Below the pieces are notes generated by a model. The model was not told the origin of the DNA and made no database searches. It saw nothing but the letters and a program-made list of their open reading frames with translations. The translations under genes were made by a program, and so were the position numbers. DNA of 64,000 nucleotides from Orrella sp037026685 (lineage in GTDB: Bacteria > Pseudomonadota > Gammaproteobacteria > Burkholderiales > Burkholderiaceae_B). Every line of letters begins with the position of its first letter. Position 1 is the first letter of the stretch. Below are positions 27,325-37,780 of the stretch, piece by piece. The stretch covers positions 74,899 to 138,898 of the forward strand of contig NZ_JBANET010000009.1 in assembly GCF_037026685.1 (NCBI RefSeq), given 5' to 3'.

Positions 27325-28596
27325 ATGTCCGCCGCCCTAGCCACCCTGCTGACGCAGTATCTGGACCAGCAGCAGGAACACCAGACGGATTTCCTGCGCG
27401 AGCTGGTCCGGGCGCCGTCCGACAACCCGCCGGGCAACTGCGCCAGCCACGGCCAGCGCCTGCAGGCGCTGCTCGCCTCGCTGGGACTGGCGGTCGAGGC
27501 CTTCAGCGTGCCGGCCGAGGAAGTGCGCGCCAACAGCATGATCTCGGCCACCAACCTCATCGTGCGCCATGCCTTCGGCTCGGGCGGGCCGGTGGTGGCC
27601 CTGAACGCGCACGGCGATGCGGTGCCGCCCGGCCTGGGCTGGCGGCGCGATCCCTACGCGGCGCGCATCGAGGACGATCCCGAGCACGGCCCGGTCATGT
27701 ACGGGCGCGGCGTGGCGGTCTCCAAGTCGGACATCGCCGCCTACACCTGGGTGCTGCTGGCGCTGCGCGAGGCCGAGCGCCAGGGCGCCCGCCTGCGCGG
27801 GCGCATCGAGCTGCACTTTACCTACGACGAGGAAGCGCGCGGCGAAATCGGCCCCAAGTGGCTGCTGGCCCGCGAGCTGACCTGTCCGGACTATGCCATC
27901 TGCGCCGGCTTTTCCTATGCCGTCACCAATGCGCACAACGGCTGCCTGCAGGTCGAGATCAACGTGCGCGGCAAGCAGGCCCACGCCGCCATGCCGGCCA
28001 GTGGCGCCGACGCGCTGGAGGCGGCCAACCGCATCCTGAGCGCCCTGTACGCCTACCGCGACCGGCTCTGTACACGGCATTCGGCCTCGCCGGGCATCGA
28101 CACGCCCTCGCTCATCGTGGGCACCATCCGCGGCGGCATCAACACCAACGTCGTGCCGGACCTGGTCACCTTCCGCGTGGACCGGCGCATGATCCCCGAA
28201 GAGGCCGGCGAGGACGCCGAGGGCGAGCTGCGGCGCATCGTCGAGCAGGCCGTGGCGCCGTGCAGGGGCGTGTCGGTCAGCGTGCGCCGGCTGCTGCTGG
28301 CCAACCCCCTGGCGCCGCTGCCGGGCGTGGAAAGGCTGTGCGAGCCGCTGGCCCGCCATGCCCGCGACATCTTCCAGACCGACATCCCGCTGCAAGGGGT
28401 GCCGCTGTTTACCGACGCGCGCCACTATGCCGCGCGCGGCATTCCCACCGTGCTGTATGGCGCGGGCCCGCGCAGCATGCTCGAGGCGCGCGGGCACAAC
28501 AGCGACGAGAACCTGCGCCTGAACGACCTGTACCGGGCCAGCAAGGTGCTGGCCCTGAGCGTGGCCGAGCTGCTGGCCGCGCCGGCAGGATCCTAG
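27325..28596 (+). CDS. M20-family metallohydrolase (ArgE/DapE type) with an altered metal motif
   Basis: 423 residues of the acetylornithine deacetylase/succinyl-diaminopimelate desuccinylase group. The metal site includes His96 in HGDAVPP and the catalytic pair in FTYDEEARGE; the dimerisation domain holds the histidine in RGKQAHAAMP. The usual GRGxxDxK motif reads G127-R-G-V-A-V-S-K-S-D136, so valine 132 stands where the bridging aspartate is expected and an Asp appears four residues later. Either this is a distinct subfamily or metal binding is changed. Not argE by context. A 19-bp hairpin follows the stop. Confidence 0.87.
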   Translation: MSAALATLLTQYLDQQQEHQTDFLRELVRAPSDNPPGNCASHGQRLQALLASLGLAVEAFSVPAEEVRANSMISATNLIVRHAFGSGGPVVALNAHGDAVPPGLGWRRDPYAARIEDDPEHGPVMYGRGVAVSKSDIAAYTWVLLALREAERQGARLRGRIELHFTYDEEARGEIGPKWLLARELTCPDYAICAGFSYAVTNAHNGCLQVEINVRGKQAHAAMPASGADALEAANRILSALYAYRDRLCTRHSASPGIDTPSLIVGTIRGGINTNVVPDLVTFRVDRRMIPEEAGEDAEGELRRIVEQAVAPCRGVSVSVRRLLLANPLAPLPGVERLCEPLARHARDIFQTDIPLQGVPLFTDARHYAARGIPTVLYGAGPRSMLEARGHNSDENLRLNDLYRASKVLALSVAELLAAPAGS

Positions 28597-28599
28597 GGC

Positions 28600-28641
28600 G
28601 CACGGCGGGCCCGCGGCGCAGCCGCCGCGGGCCCGCCGTGC
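28600..28641. terminator. 19-bp GC-rich hairpin between convergent genes
   Basis: GCACGGCGGGCCCGCGGCG, loop CAGC, then the exact complement. It begins 4 bases after the M20 gene stop and precedes the stop of the convergent chemoreceptor-like gene. There is no T-run, so it resembles the GC-rich 3'-end hairpins seen elsewhere in this window. Confidence 0.6.
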
Positions 28642-28690
28642 ATGCGCCGTCCTGGCGCATCGCGCGCCGCTTCCGTGCGCGCCTGCGCCA

Positions 28691-29704
28691 TCATGGGGCG
28701 CGCTGGCCGCGATCCATCACCACCCCGTACCAGCCCAGGCCGGCATAGGTTTCATAGCCGGGCGTCAGGGCGTAGCCGACCAGGCCGTCCTCGCTGGCGT
28801 AGTAGCCGTCCTGCCGGTCCATGGGCAGGTTCAGCGCGTCGGGCACGTCATCGGCGCTGGCCGCGATGACGCGTTGGCTGGCGTCCACCACCATGCAGCG
28901 CACCGTGGCCGCCTCCTCGGCGTCCAGGCGTATGCCCTTGACCACCGAGGCGGCCTGCTTGGACCAGTCGAAGAACACCGCCAGTACGCCGTGCCGGGCG
29001 GCGGGGTCGTCCGGATCGGCATGGATGGTGGCCGCGTAGACCGCGCAGGACGCGCCTTCCAGCGCCGCCACGGGCTGCACGTCGCCGGCGGCGTAGTCCT
29101 GCGGGCCGGCGCAGGCCAGGGCCTGGCGGAACCAGGGCTGCTGGCGCACGTCGTGGCCCCGCGCCTGCGGGTAGTCCTGCGGCCGGCCGTTGCACAGCAC
29201 CTTGCCGTCCAGGCCGATCACCCAGATGTCCAGGTAGACCGTGTAGGTGTCCAGGATGATGCCCAGCCGCGCCTGCGCCGATTCGAGCCGCTGCGGGCCG
29301 GGTGCGGCGGCCAGCGCCTGGACGGCCGACTCGGTGGCCCACCAGCGCACGTCGCAGGTGCGTTCGTAGAGGTTGCGGTCGATGGTTTCGATCACGTTGC
29401 GCGCCAGGTCGGCCAGGCGCTGCCCGCGCGCGCGCCGCAGCGCCTGCTGCATGGCCAGGCCGACGTCGCGCAATTCGTCCTGCAGCGAGCTGGCCAGGGC
29501 TTCGATGCGGTCGGAGACCTCCCGCACCCGCCCGGCCACCACGGCGAAGCTGCGGCCGGCCTCGCCGACGTGGGAGGCCTCTATCGCCGCGTTCAGGCTC
29601 AACAGCCGGGTCTCCAGGGTGATGGCCTTGATTTCGCCGATCTTCACGGAAGTGATGTGATCGATGCGCAGCGACAGCTCGGCGACGTTGTGGGAGGCTT
29701 GCAT
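28691..29704 (-). CDS. Soluble methyl-accepting chemotaxis-like protein, signalling tip before a Cache domain
   Basis: 337 residues without any transmembrane helix or signal peptide. Residues 20-75 match the tip of chemoreceptor signalling domains (IGEIKAITLETRLLSLNAAI, EAGRSFAVVAGRV), but the long flanking helices are very short. Residues from about 105 to 335 look like a Cache sensor (LDIWVIGLDGKVLCNGRPQD, then QPWFRQALA and VFFDWSK). The order is therefore the reverse of a classic receptor, and both parts would be cytosolic. It may sense a metabolite and talk to CheA/CheW or a related kinase. No che genes are in the window. Confidence 0.78.
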   Translation of the reverse strand: MQASHNVAELSLRIDHITSVKIGEIKAITLETRLLSLNAAIEASHVGEAGRSFAVVAGRVREVSDRIEALASSLQDELRDVGLAMQQALRRARGQRLADLARNVIETIDRNLYERTCDVRWWATESAVQALAAAPGPQRLESAQARLGIILDTYTVYLDIWVIGLDGKVLCNGRPQDYPQARGHDVRQQPWFRQALACAGPQDYAAGDVQPVAALEGASCAVYAATIHADPDDPAARHGVLAVFFDWSKQAASVVKGIRLDAEEAATVRCMVVDASQRVIAASADDVPDALNLPMDRQDGYYASEDGLVGYALTPGYETYAGLGWYGVVMDRGQRAP

Positions 29705-29730
29705 GGCGAAAGAGGGTCTGAAATATCTGG

Positions 29731-29749
29731 TTTATCTTTGATAGATAAA
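29731..29749. promoter_or_regulatory. AT-rich inverted repeat upstream of the chemoreceptor-like gene
   Basis: TTTATCT, five bases, AGATAAA: a perfect 7-bp inverted repeat 27 bases before the start at 29704 and downstream of mccA. It could be an operator of the chemoreceptor-like gene. Confidence 0.35.
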
Positions 29750-29789
29750 GCAATATCCGTGCCGCCCCCGCCAGGCGGTGCCGCGCCTT

Positions 29790-31850
<2,061 letters not shown>

Positions 31851-31904
31851 GAGGGCGCTCCTTCGCTCAGGTCTGTCTTGTTGGCCTTGCCGCCGCGCGG
31901 CCGC

Positions 31905-33512
31905 CTACATGCGGAACACGCCGAACCGCGTGTCCGGCACCGGCGCGTTGCGCGCGGCCGCCAGCGCCAGGCCCAGCACGCGGCGGGTGTCGGCCGGCGC
32001 GATGATGCCGTCGTCCCACAGGCGCGCCGTGGCGTAGTAGGGATGGCCCTCGCGCTCGTACTGCTCGCGGATGGGCTGCTTGAACTGTTCTTCTTCCTGC
32101 TCGGACCAGCTGCCGCCGCGCGCGGCGATGCCCTCGCGCCTGACGGTGGCCAGCACGCTGGCGGCCTGCTCGCCGCCCATCACCGAGATGCGCGCGTTGG
32201 GCCACATGAACAGCAGCCGCGGCGAGAAGGCGCGCCCGCACATGCCGTAGTTGCCGGCCCCGAAGGAGCCGCCGATGAGCACGGTGAACTTGGGCACGGC
32301 CGCGGTGGCCACGGCGGTGACCATCTTGGCGCCGTGGCGCGCGATGCCTTCGTTCTCGTACTTGCGCCCGACCATGAAGCCGGTGATGTTCTGCAGGAAC
32401 ACCAGCGGGATCTTGCGCTGCGCGCACAGCTCGATGAAGTGCGCGCCCTTCTGGGCCGATTCGGAGAACAGCACGCCGTTGTTGGCCACGATGCCGGCCA
32501 TCATGCCGTGGATGCGGGCAAAGCCGGTGACCAGGGTGGTGCCGAAGCGGGCCTTGAACTCGTCGAACTCCGAGCCGTCGATGATGCGGGCGATGATCTC
32601 GCGCACGTCGTAGGGCTTGCGCGTGTCGCGCGGGACGATGCCGTCGAGCTGGGCCGGGTCGTACAGCGGCTCGCGCACGGGCGCGGCCGGCGCCTGCGGC
32701 ACGGGCGCCAGGTTCAGCCGCGCCACCGCGTCGCGCGCCAGCCGCAGCGCGTGCAGGTCGTCGGCGGCCAGGTGGTCGGCCACGCCGGACAGGCGCGTGT
32801 GCACGTCGCCGCCGCCCAGGTCCTCGGCGCTGACCTCCTCGCCGGTGGCCGCCTTGACCAGCGGCGGGCCGCCCAGGAAGATCGTGCCCTGGTTGCGCAC
32901 GATGATCGACTCGTCGCTCATGGCCGGCACATAGGCCCCGCCCGCCGTGCACGAGCCCATCACCACCGCGATCTGCGCGATGCCGGCCGCCGACATGTTG
33001 GCCTGGTTGTAGAAGATGCGGCCGAAGTGCTCGCGGTCCGGAAACACCTCGTCCTGGCGCGGCAGGTTGGCCCCGCCCGAGTCCACCAGGTAGATGCAGG
33101 GCAGCCGGTTCTGCGCGGCGACCTCCTGCGCGCGCAGGTGTTTCTTGACCGTCATGGGGTAATAGGTGCCGCCTTTGACGGTGGCGTCGTTGCACACGAT
33201 CATGCATTGCGTTCCCGACACCTGGCCGATGCCGGTGATCAGCCCCGCCCCTGGCGCCTCGCCGTCGTACATGCCGTGCGCGGCCAGCGGCGAGAGCTCC
33301 AGGAAAGGGCTGTCCGGGTCGATCAGCGCCTGCACGCGCTCGCGCGGCAGCAGCTTGCCGCGCGCCACGTGCTTGGCCCGCGCCTGCTCGCTGCCGCCTT
33401 CGGCGGTGCGGGCCAGCAGCGCGTGCAAATCCCGCACTTGCGCCTGCATGGCTTCGGCATTGGCCAGGAAGTCTTCGCTACGCGGATTGATGCGGGATTC
33501 GATGGCGGGCAT
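31905..33512 (-). CDS. mccB: Methylcrotonyl-CoA carboxylase, carboxyltransferase beta subunit
   Basis: 535 residues, the standard MCC-beta length, with two crotonase-like halves. LSPLAAHGMYDGEAPGAGLITG in the N-terminal half, VDSGGANLPRQDEVFPD and, in the C-terminal half, NNGVLFSESAQKGAHFIEL with FLQNITGFMVGRKYE, are characteristic. It moves the carboxyl group from biotin to 3-methylcrotonyl-CoA. It sits 9 bases after the thiolase and 54 before mccA, in one operon. Equivalent of liuB. Confidence 0.93.
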   Translation of the reverse strand: MPAIESRINPRSEDFLANAEAMQAQVRDLHALLARTAEGGSEQARAKHVARGKLLPRERVQALIDPDSPFLELSPLAAHGMYDGEAPGAGLITGIGQVSGTQCMIVCNDATVKGGTYYPMTVKKHLRAQEVAAQNRLPCIYLVDSGGANLPRQDEVFPDREHFGRIFYNQANMSAAGIAQIAVVMGSCTAGGAYVPAMSDESIIVRNQGTIFLGGPPLVKAATGEEVSAEDLGGGDVHTRLSGVADHLAADDLHALRLARDAVARLNLAPVPQAPAAPVREPLYDPAQLDGIVPRDTRKPYDVREIIARIIDGSEFDEFKARFGTTLVTGFARIHGMMAGIVANNGVLFSESAQKGAHFIELCAQRKIPLVFLQNITGFMVGRKYENEGIARHGAKMVTAVATAAVPKFTVLIGGSFGAGNYGMCGRAFSPRLLFMWPNARISVMGGEQAASVLATVRREGIAARGGSWSEQEEEQFKQPIREQYEREGHPYYATARLWDDGIIAPADTRRVLGLALAAARNAPVPDTRFGVFRM

Positions 33513-33521
33513 GGGCGTTCC

Positions 33522-34703
33522 TCAGATCATCTCGATGCCCATGGCCACCGCCTCGCCGCCGCCGATGCATAGCGTGGCCACGCCGCGCTTGCCGCCGGTC
33601 TTGCGCAGGCCGCCCAGCAGGGTGGTCAGCAGGCGCGCGCCCGATGCGCCGATGGGATGGCCCAGCGCGGTCGCCCCGCCGTGCAGGTTGACCTTGGCGT
33701 GGTCCAGGTTGAACTCCTTCATGGCGGCCATGGCCACCACCGCGAAGGCTTCGTTGATCTCGTACAGGTCGACGTCCTCGGGCTTCCAGCCGGTCTTGGC
33801 GTACAGGTTCTTGAGCGCGCCCACCGGGGCGGTGGTGAACCAGGCCGGTTCCTGCGAATGCTGGCTGTGCGCCACGATGCGGGCCAGCGGTTCGATCCCC
33901 AGCGATTGCGCGGTGGAGGCCCGCATCAGCACCAGCGCGGCCGCGCCGTCGGAGATCGAGGACGAGGTGGCGGCGGTGATGGTGCCTTCCTTCTTGAAGG
34001 CGGGCTTGAGCGTGGGGATTTTCTCCGGGATGGCCTTGACCGGCGCCTCGTCCGAATCAACCACGGTATCGCCCTTGCGGCCGGGCACGGTCACCGGGGC
34101 GATCTCCCAGGCGAAGTCGCCGTTCTCGACGGCGGCGCGGGCGCGGCGCAGCGACTCCAGCGTGTAGGCCTCCTGGGCCTCGCGCGAGAAGCTGTACTTG
34201 GCCGCGCAATCCTCGGCGAACACGCCCATGGCCTTGCCGCGGTCGTAGGCATCCTCCAGCCCGTCCAGCGCCATGTGGTCGTAGACGGTGGAGTGGCCGT
34301 AGCGGTAGCCCTGGCGGCCGCGCAGCAGCAGGTAGGGCGCGTTGCTCATGCTTTCCTGGCCGCCGGCCACCACGATGTTGGCGCTGCCCGCGGCGATCAG
34401 GTCGTGGCCGAACATGGCCGCCTTCAGGCCCGAGCCGCAGACCTTGTGGATGGTGGTGCAGGCCACGCCCAGCGGCAGGCCCGCGCCCAGCGCCGCCTGG
34501 CGGGCCGGGGCCTGGCCCTGGCCGGCCTGCAGCACGTTGCCCATGATGACTTCCTCGACCTGCTCGGGCGCAAGGCCCGCGCGCTCGACGGCGGCCTTGA
34601 TGGCGACCGCGCCCAGCTGGTGGGCGGCCAGGCCGGACAGGCTGCCCAGCATGCCCCCCATGGGGGTGCGGGCGGCCGAAACGATGACGATGGGATCAGA
34701 CAT
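33522..34703 (-). CDS. Acetyl-CoA C-acetyltransferase (thiolase)
   Basis: 393 residues, the length of biosynthetic-type thiolases. Catalytic Cys89 lies in HKVCGSGLKAAM, the second cysteine Cys379 in LCIGGGEA, and the histidine in GHPIGASGARL. It splits or forms acetoacetyl-CoA. Its place between ivd and mccB suggests that it finishes leucine breakdown by cleaving acetoacetyl-CoA after acetoacetate activation. A 164-base gap separates it from ivd, with no clear extra promoter seen. Confidence 0.93.
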   Translation of the reverse strand: MSDPIVIVSAARTPMGGMLGSLSGLAAHQLGAVAIKAAVERAGLAPEQVEEVIMGNVLQAGQGQAPARQAALGAGLPLGVACTTIHKVCGSGLKAAMFGHDLIAAGSANIVVAGGQESMSNAPYLLLRGRQGYRYGHSTVYDHMALDGLEDAYDRGKAMGVFAEDCAAKYSFSREAQEAYTLESLRRARAAVENGDFAWEIAPVTVPGRKGDTVVDSDEAPVKAIPEKIPTLKPAFKKEGTITAATSSSISDGAAALVLMRASTAQSLGIEPLARIVAHSQHSQEPAWFTTAPVGALKNLYAKTGWKPEDVDLYEINEAFAVVAMAAMKEFNLDHAKVNLHGGATALGHPIGASGARLLTTLLGGLRKTGGKRGVATLCIGGGEAVAMGIEMI

Positions 34704-34867
34704 GAAGATACTCCTGAGGGGTCCTGGGGTGGGCCGGCACGCCGCCAGGCAAAAAGGGGGGCGGCCGGCTGCAACAATCTATCGTAAGGGATCGGCGCGG
34801 CGCCTAGGCCCAAGGCCCTGTTGCCGGGGCGCACGGGGGCGCGCTGCCGGGCGCCGGCAGCCGCGCG

Positions 34868-36046
34868 TCAGGCCGTCTCCTTGAACAGCTCGCGCCCGAT
34901 CAGCATGCGGCGGATCTCGCTGGTGCCCGCGCCAATCTCGTACAGCTTGGCGTCGCGCCACAGCCGGCCGGCCGGGTACTCGTTGATGTAGCCGTTGCCG
35001 CCCAGTATCTGTATGCCTTCGCCGGCCATCCACGTGGCTTTCTCGGCGCAGTACAGGATCACCGCGGCGCAGTCCTTGCGCACCTGGCGCACGTGCTCGC
35101 TGCCCAGGCTGTCCAGGTTCTTGCCCACCGCATAGCAGAAGGCCCGGCTGGCCTGCAGCGTGGTGTACAGGTCGGCGATCTTGCCCTGGATCAGCTGGAA
35201 CTCGCCGATGGGCTGGCCGAACTGCCTGCGCTCGTGCACATAGGGCACGACCATGTCCATCACCGCCTGCATGATGCCCAGCGGGCCGCCCGAGAGCACC
35301 GCGCGCTCGTAGTCCAGGCCGCTCATGAGCACGCGCGCCCCGCCGTTGACCTCGCCCAGCACGTTTTCCTCGGGCACCTCGCAATCCTGGAACACCAGCT
35401 CGCCCGTATGGCTGCCGCGCATGCCCAGCTTGTCCAGCTTCTGCGCCACCGAAAAACCCGCAAAGCCCTTCTCCACCAGGAAGGCGGTGATGCCGCGCTG
35501 GTGCGCCTGCGGATCGGTCTTGGCGTAGACCACCAGCGTGTCGGCGTCCGGCCCGTTGGTGATCCACATCTTGGTGCCGTTGAGCACGTAGCGGTCGCCG
35601 CGCTTGTCGGCGCGCAGCTTCATGCCCACCACGTCCGAGCCGGCGCCCGGCTCGCTCATGGCCAGCGCGCCCACCCGCTCGCCCGAGATCAGGCCCGGCA
35701 GGTACTTGCGCTTTTGCGCCTCGGTGCCGTTGCGGTGGATCTGGTTCACGCACAGGTTCGAATGCGCGCCGTAGGACAGGCCCACCGAGGCGCTGGCGCG
35801 CGAGATCTCCTCCATGGCCACCATGTGGGCCAGGTAGCCCATGTCGCTGCCGCCGTACTCTTCCTTGACCGTGATGCCCAGCACGCCCAGCTCGCCCAGC
35901 TTGCGCCACAGGTCGGCGGGAAACTGGTCGTCCCGGTCGATGCTGGCCGCGCGCGGCGCGATCTCGGCCTGCGCGAAGGCGCGCAAGGATGCGCGCAGCA
36001 TGTCGACGTCCTCGCCCAGGGAGAAATTCAGGCCGGGCAGATCCAT
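34868..36046 (-). CDS. ivd: Isovaleryl-CoA dehydrogenase
   Basis: 392 residues of the acyl-CoA dehydrogenase family. The catalytic glutamate is Glu247 in GLDYERAVLSGG, the position that is diagnostic of isovaleryl-CoA dehydrogenases rather than the C-terminal glutamate of short-chain enzymes. FAD-binding LAMSEPGAGSDVVGM and WITNGPDADTLVVYAK, and C-terminal QILGGNGYINEYPAGRL, are all present. It oxidises isovaleryl-CoA to 3-methylcrotonyl-CoA. First gene of the operon, with a 16-bp operator 95 bases upstream. Confidence 0.94.
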   Translation of the reverse strand: MDLPGLNFSLGEDVDMLRASLRAFAQAEIAPRAASIDRDDQFPADLWRKLGELGVLGITVKEEYGGSDMGYLAHMVAMEEISRASASVGLSYGAHSNLCVNQIHRNGTEAQKRKYLPGLISGERVGALAMSEPGAGSDVVGMKLRADKRGDRYVLNGTKMWITNGPDADTLVVYAKTDPQAHQRGITAFLVEKGFAGFSVAQKLDKLGMRGSHTGELVFQDCEVPEENVLGEVNGGARVLMSGLDYERAVLSGGPLGIMQAVMDMVVPYVHERRQFGQPIGEFQLIQGKIADLYTTLQASRAFCYAVGKNLDSLGSEHVRQVRKDCAAVILYCAEKATWMAGEGIQILGGNGYINEYPAGRLWRDAKLYEIGAGTSEIRRMLIGRELFKETA

Positions 36047-36140
36047 GGTGTGTCTCCGTATCGGGTTGCGCCTGCGACAGGCGTCGGGGGGGCGCCGCGG
36101 CGGGGCGGGCGCGCGGCCGGGAAGGAAAGCGTAGATTCCG

Positions 36141-36156
36141 TTTACGTAAACGTAAA
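36141..36156. promoter_or_regulatory. LiuR-type operator upstream of ivd
   Basis: TTTACGTAAACGTAAA, a near-perfect inverted repeat (TTTACGT and ACGTAAA around AA). It sits between liuR and ivd, upstream of the leucine-degradation operon, and is identical over 16 bases to the site at 36605-36620. MerR-type control by the adjacent LiuR is well supported by position and by the known LiuR motif type. Confidence 0.8.
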
Positions 36157-36194
36157 TCAGGGTTAATGCTAGGACCGTCGGCCGGGTCGCCGTC

Positions 36195-36581
36195 TCAGGC
36201 GTGGGCCTTGCCCAGCAATTGGCGGCACTGCCGCTCCTGCTCGGCGATCTCGCCCAAGGTTTCCTCGATGTCGCGCCGCTGCTGTTCCAGCGCCAGGCGG
36301 TGGCGGGTGAGCACCTCCAGGTACAGGCGCAGCTGCGGCTCGGTGGTGCCCGGGCCGTCGTACATGTCGATCAGGCTGCGTATCTCGGACAGCTGCAGGC
36401 CCAGGCGCTTGCCGCGCAGCGCCAGCTTCAGGCGGGCGCGGTCGCGCGCGCGGTAGATGCGGTTGCGTCCGTCGCGCTCGGGACTGACGATGCCCTGGTC
36501 CTCGTAGAAGCGGATGGTGCGCGGCGTCACGTCGAACTCCTGGGCGAGTTCGGAGATGGTCCAGCTCTGGGCGGGCGGCAT
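36195..36581 (-). CDS. liuR: MerR-family regulator of leucine degradation (LiuR type)
   Basis: 128 residues. The MerR helix-turn-helix (WTISELAQEFDVTPRTIRFYEDQG, residues about 7-30, and the wing GRNRIYRARDRARL) is followed by a short coiled-coil with LRLYLEVLTRHRLALEQQ; no metal-binding cysteine array is present, as expected for acyl-CoA-type MerR proteins. LiuR represses ivd/liu genes in many proteobacteria. Two identical operators flank the gene: one towards ivd and one at its own start, which also covers the divergent metallo-hydrolase promoter. Confidence 0.9.
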   Translation of the reverse strand: MPPAQSWTISELAQEFDVTPRTIRFYEDQGIVSPERDGRNRIYRARDRARLKLALRGKRLGLQLSEIRSLIDMYDGPGTTEPQLRLYLEVLTRHRLALEQQRRDIEETLGEIAEQERQCRQLLGKAHA

Positions 36582-36597
36582 GAAGGGGGCGGATGGT

Positions 36598-36627
36598 TTG
36601 GCAGTTTACGTAAACGTAAATTATGAT
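36598..36627 (+). promoter_or_regulatory. Promoter of the metallo-hydrolase gene, with operator in the spacer
   Basis: TTGGCA (36598-36603, 5 of 6 to TTGACA), an 18-base spacer, and TATGAT (36622-36627, 5 of 6 to TATAAT). The LiuR operator fills the spacer, as usual for MerR-controlled promoters. Start of transcription is expected near 36634. Confidence 0.65.
36605..36620. promoter_or_regulatory. LiuR-type operator between liuR and the metallo-hydrolase gene
   Basis: Second exact copy of TTTACGTAAACGTAAA. It lies 24 bases before the liuR start and within the divergent promoter, so LiuR probably controls itself and the hydrolase. Confidence 0.8.
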
Positions 36628-36666
36628 GACTTCAGCCCGACGGTCAAGATTTGGAGACGCACGCGC

Positions 36667-37731
36667 ATGAACCCCCTGGAACACCAGCTGCACTATCCCT
36701 TCGGAGCAACCCAGCCCGAGCCCGGCCAGGCGCTGGAGGTGGCGCCAGGGGTATTGTGGGTGCGCCTGCCGCTGCCTTTCGCGCTGGACCACGTCAACGT
36801 CTGGCTGGTGCGCGACGAGTTCGCCGGCCGGCAGGGCTGGACGCTGATCGACTGCGGCATCGCCCGCGACGAGGTCAAGGCGCAGTGGGAGCAGGTCTTC
36901 CAGACGGCCTTGCAGGGCCTGCCCGTGCTGCGCGTGGTGGTCACCCACATGCATCCGGACCACGTCGGCCTGGCCCATTGGCTGTGCGAGCGCTGGCAGG
37001 CGCCGCTCTACATGAGCATGGCCGATTACGCGCTGGCGCGGCTGTGGTCGCAGCCCGGCGCCAAGGGCTCGGCGGCCGGCGGCGAGCAGGCCGTGGCCCA
37101 CTATGCGCGGCACGGCCTGACCGACGCCGACTCGCAGGCGCAGATCCGCCAGCGCGCCACCTACTACTCGGGCCTGGTGCCCGCCGTGCCGGATACCTTC
37201 CATCGCCTGCTGCACGGCTACGTCCTGTCCATCGGCGGGCGCGACTGGCGCCTGATCGTCGGGCACGGCCACGCGCCCGAGCACATCTCGCTCTACGATC
37301 CGCAGGCCAAGCTGCTCGTTTCGGGCGACATGGTGCTGCCGCGCATCTCGACCAACGTCAGCGTGTTCGACATGGAGCCCGACGCCAACCCGCTGCAGCT
37401 GTACCTGGATTCGCTGTCCAACTACGACGGGCTGCCGGCCGACACGCTGGTGCTGCCCTCGCACGGGCGGCCTTTCGTGGGCCTGCACGAGCGCATCGCC
37501 CAGCAGCGCAGCCACCACGACGAACGGCTGGCCGACGTGATCCAGGCGTGCGGCGCGCGGCCGTGTTCCGCCTCGGACATCGTCCCGGTACTATTCAAGC
37601 GCAAGCTCGACCTGCACCAGCTGACCTTCGCCATGGGCGAGGCGCTGGCGCACCTGCATGCCCTTTATTTCCAAGGCAAGCTCGGCCGCAGCACCGGCGA
37701 GGACGGCATCGTGCGTTTCAGCGCGGCCTAG
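36667..37731 (+). CDS. MBL-fold metallo-hydrolase
   Basis: 354 residues of the metallo-beta-lactamase superfamily. The dinuclear zinc site is T-H94-M-H96-P-D98-H99-V-G; GHGHAPEHISLY and LVSGDMVLPRIS supply later ligands, and SHGRPF is near the C-terminus. A winged-helix-like C-terminal part (KRKLDLHQLTFAMGEALAHLHAL) is common in the hydrolase group resembling LACTB2. It is probably a thioesterase or similar for acyl-CoA-derived compounds, given its LiuR-controlled promoter, but no substrate is known. Start is the ATG 40 bases past the -10 box. Confidence 0.87.
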   Translation: MNPLEHQLHYPFGATQPEPGQALEVAPGVLWVRLPLPFALDHVNVWLVRDEFAGRQGWTLIDCGIARDEVKAQWEQVFQTALQGLPVLRVVVTHMHPDHVGLAHWLCERWQAPLYMSMADYALARLWSQPGAKGSAAGGEQAVAHYARHGLTDADSQAQIRQRATYYSGLVPAVPDTFHRLLHGYVLSIGGRDWRLIVGHGHAPEHISLYDPQAKLLVSGDMVLPRISTNVSVFDMEPDANPLQLYLDSLSNYDGLPADTLVLPSHGRPFVGLHERIAQQRSHHDERLADVIQACGARPCSASDIVPVLFKRKLDLHQLTFAMGEALAHLHALYFQGKLGRSTGEDGIVRFSAA

Positions 37732-37780
37732 CCCCGCCGGCGCGGGCCGCCGGCGCGCCGCCCGCCCCAGGAACCCACGC

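Noticed and set aside
28600..28641. Operator for the M20 or chemoreceptor-like gene
   Set aside because: It lies between two stop codons, not near a promoter; a 3'-end hairpin is the simpler reading.
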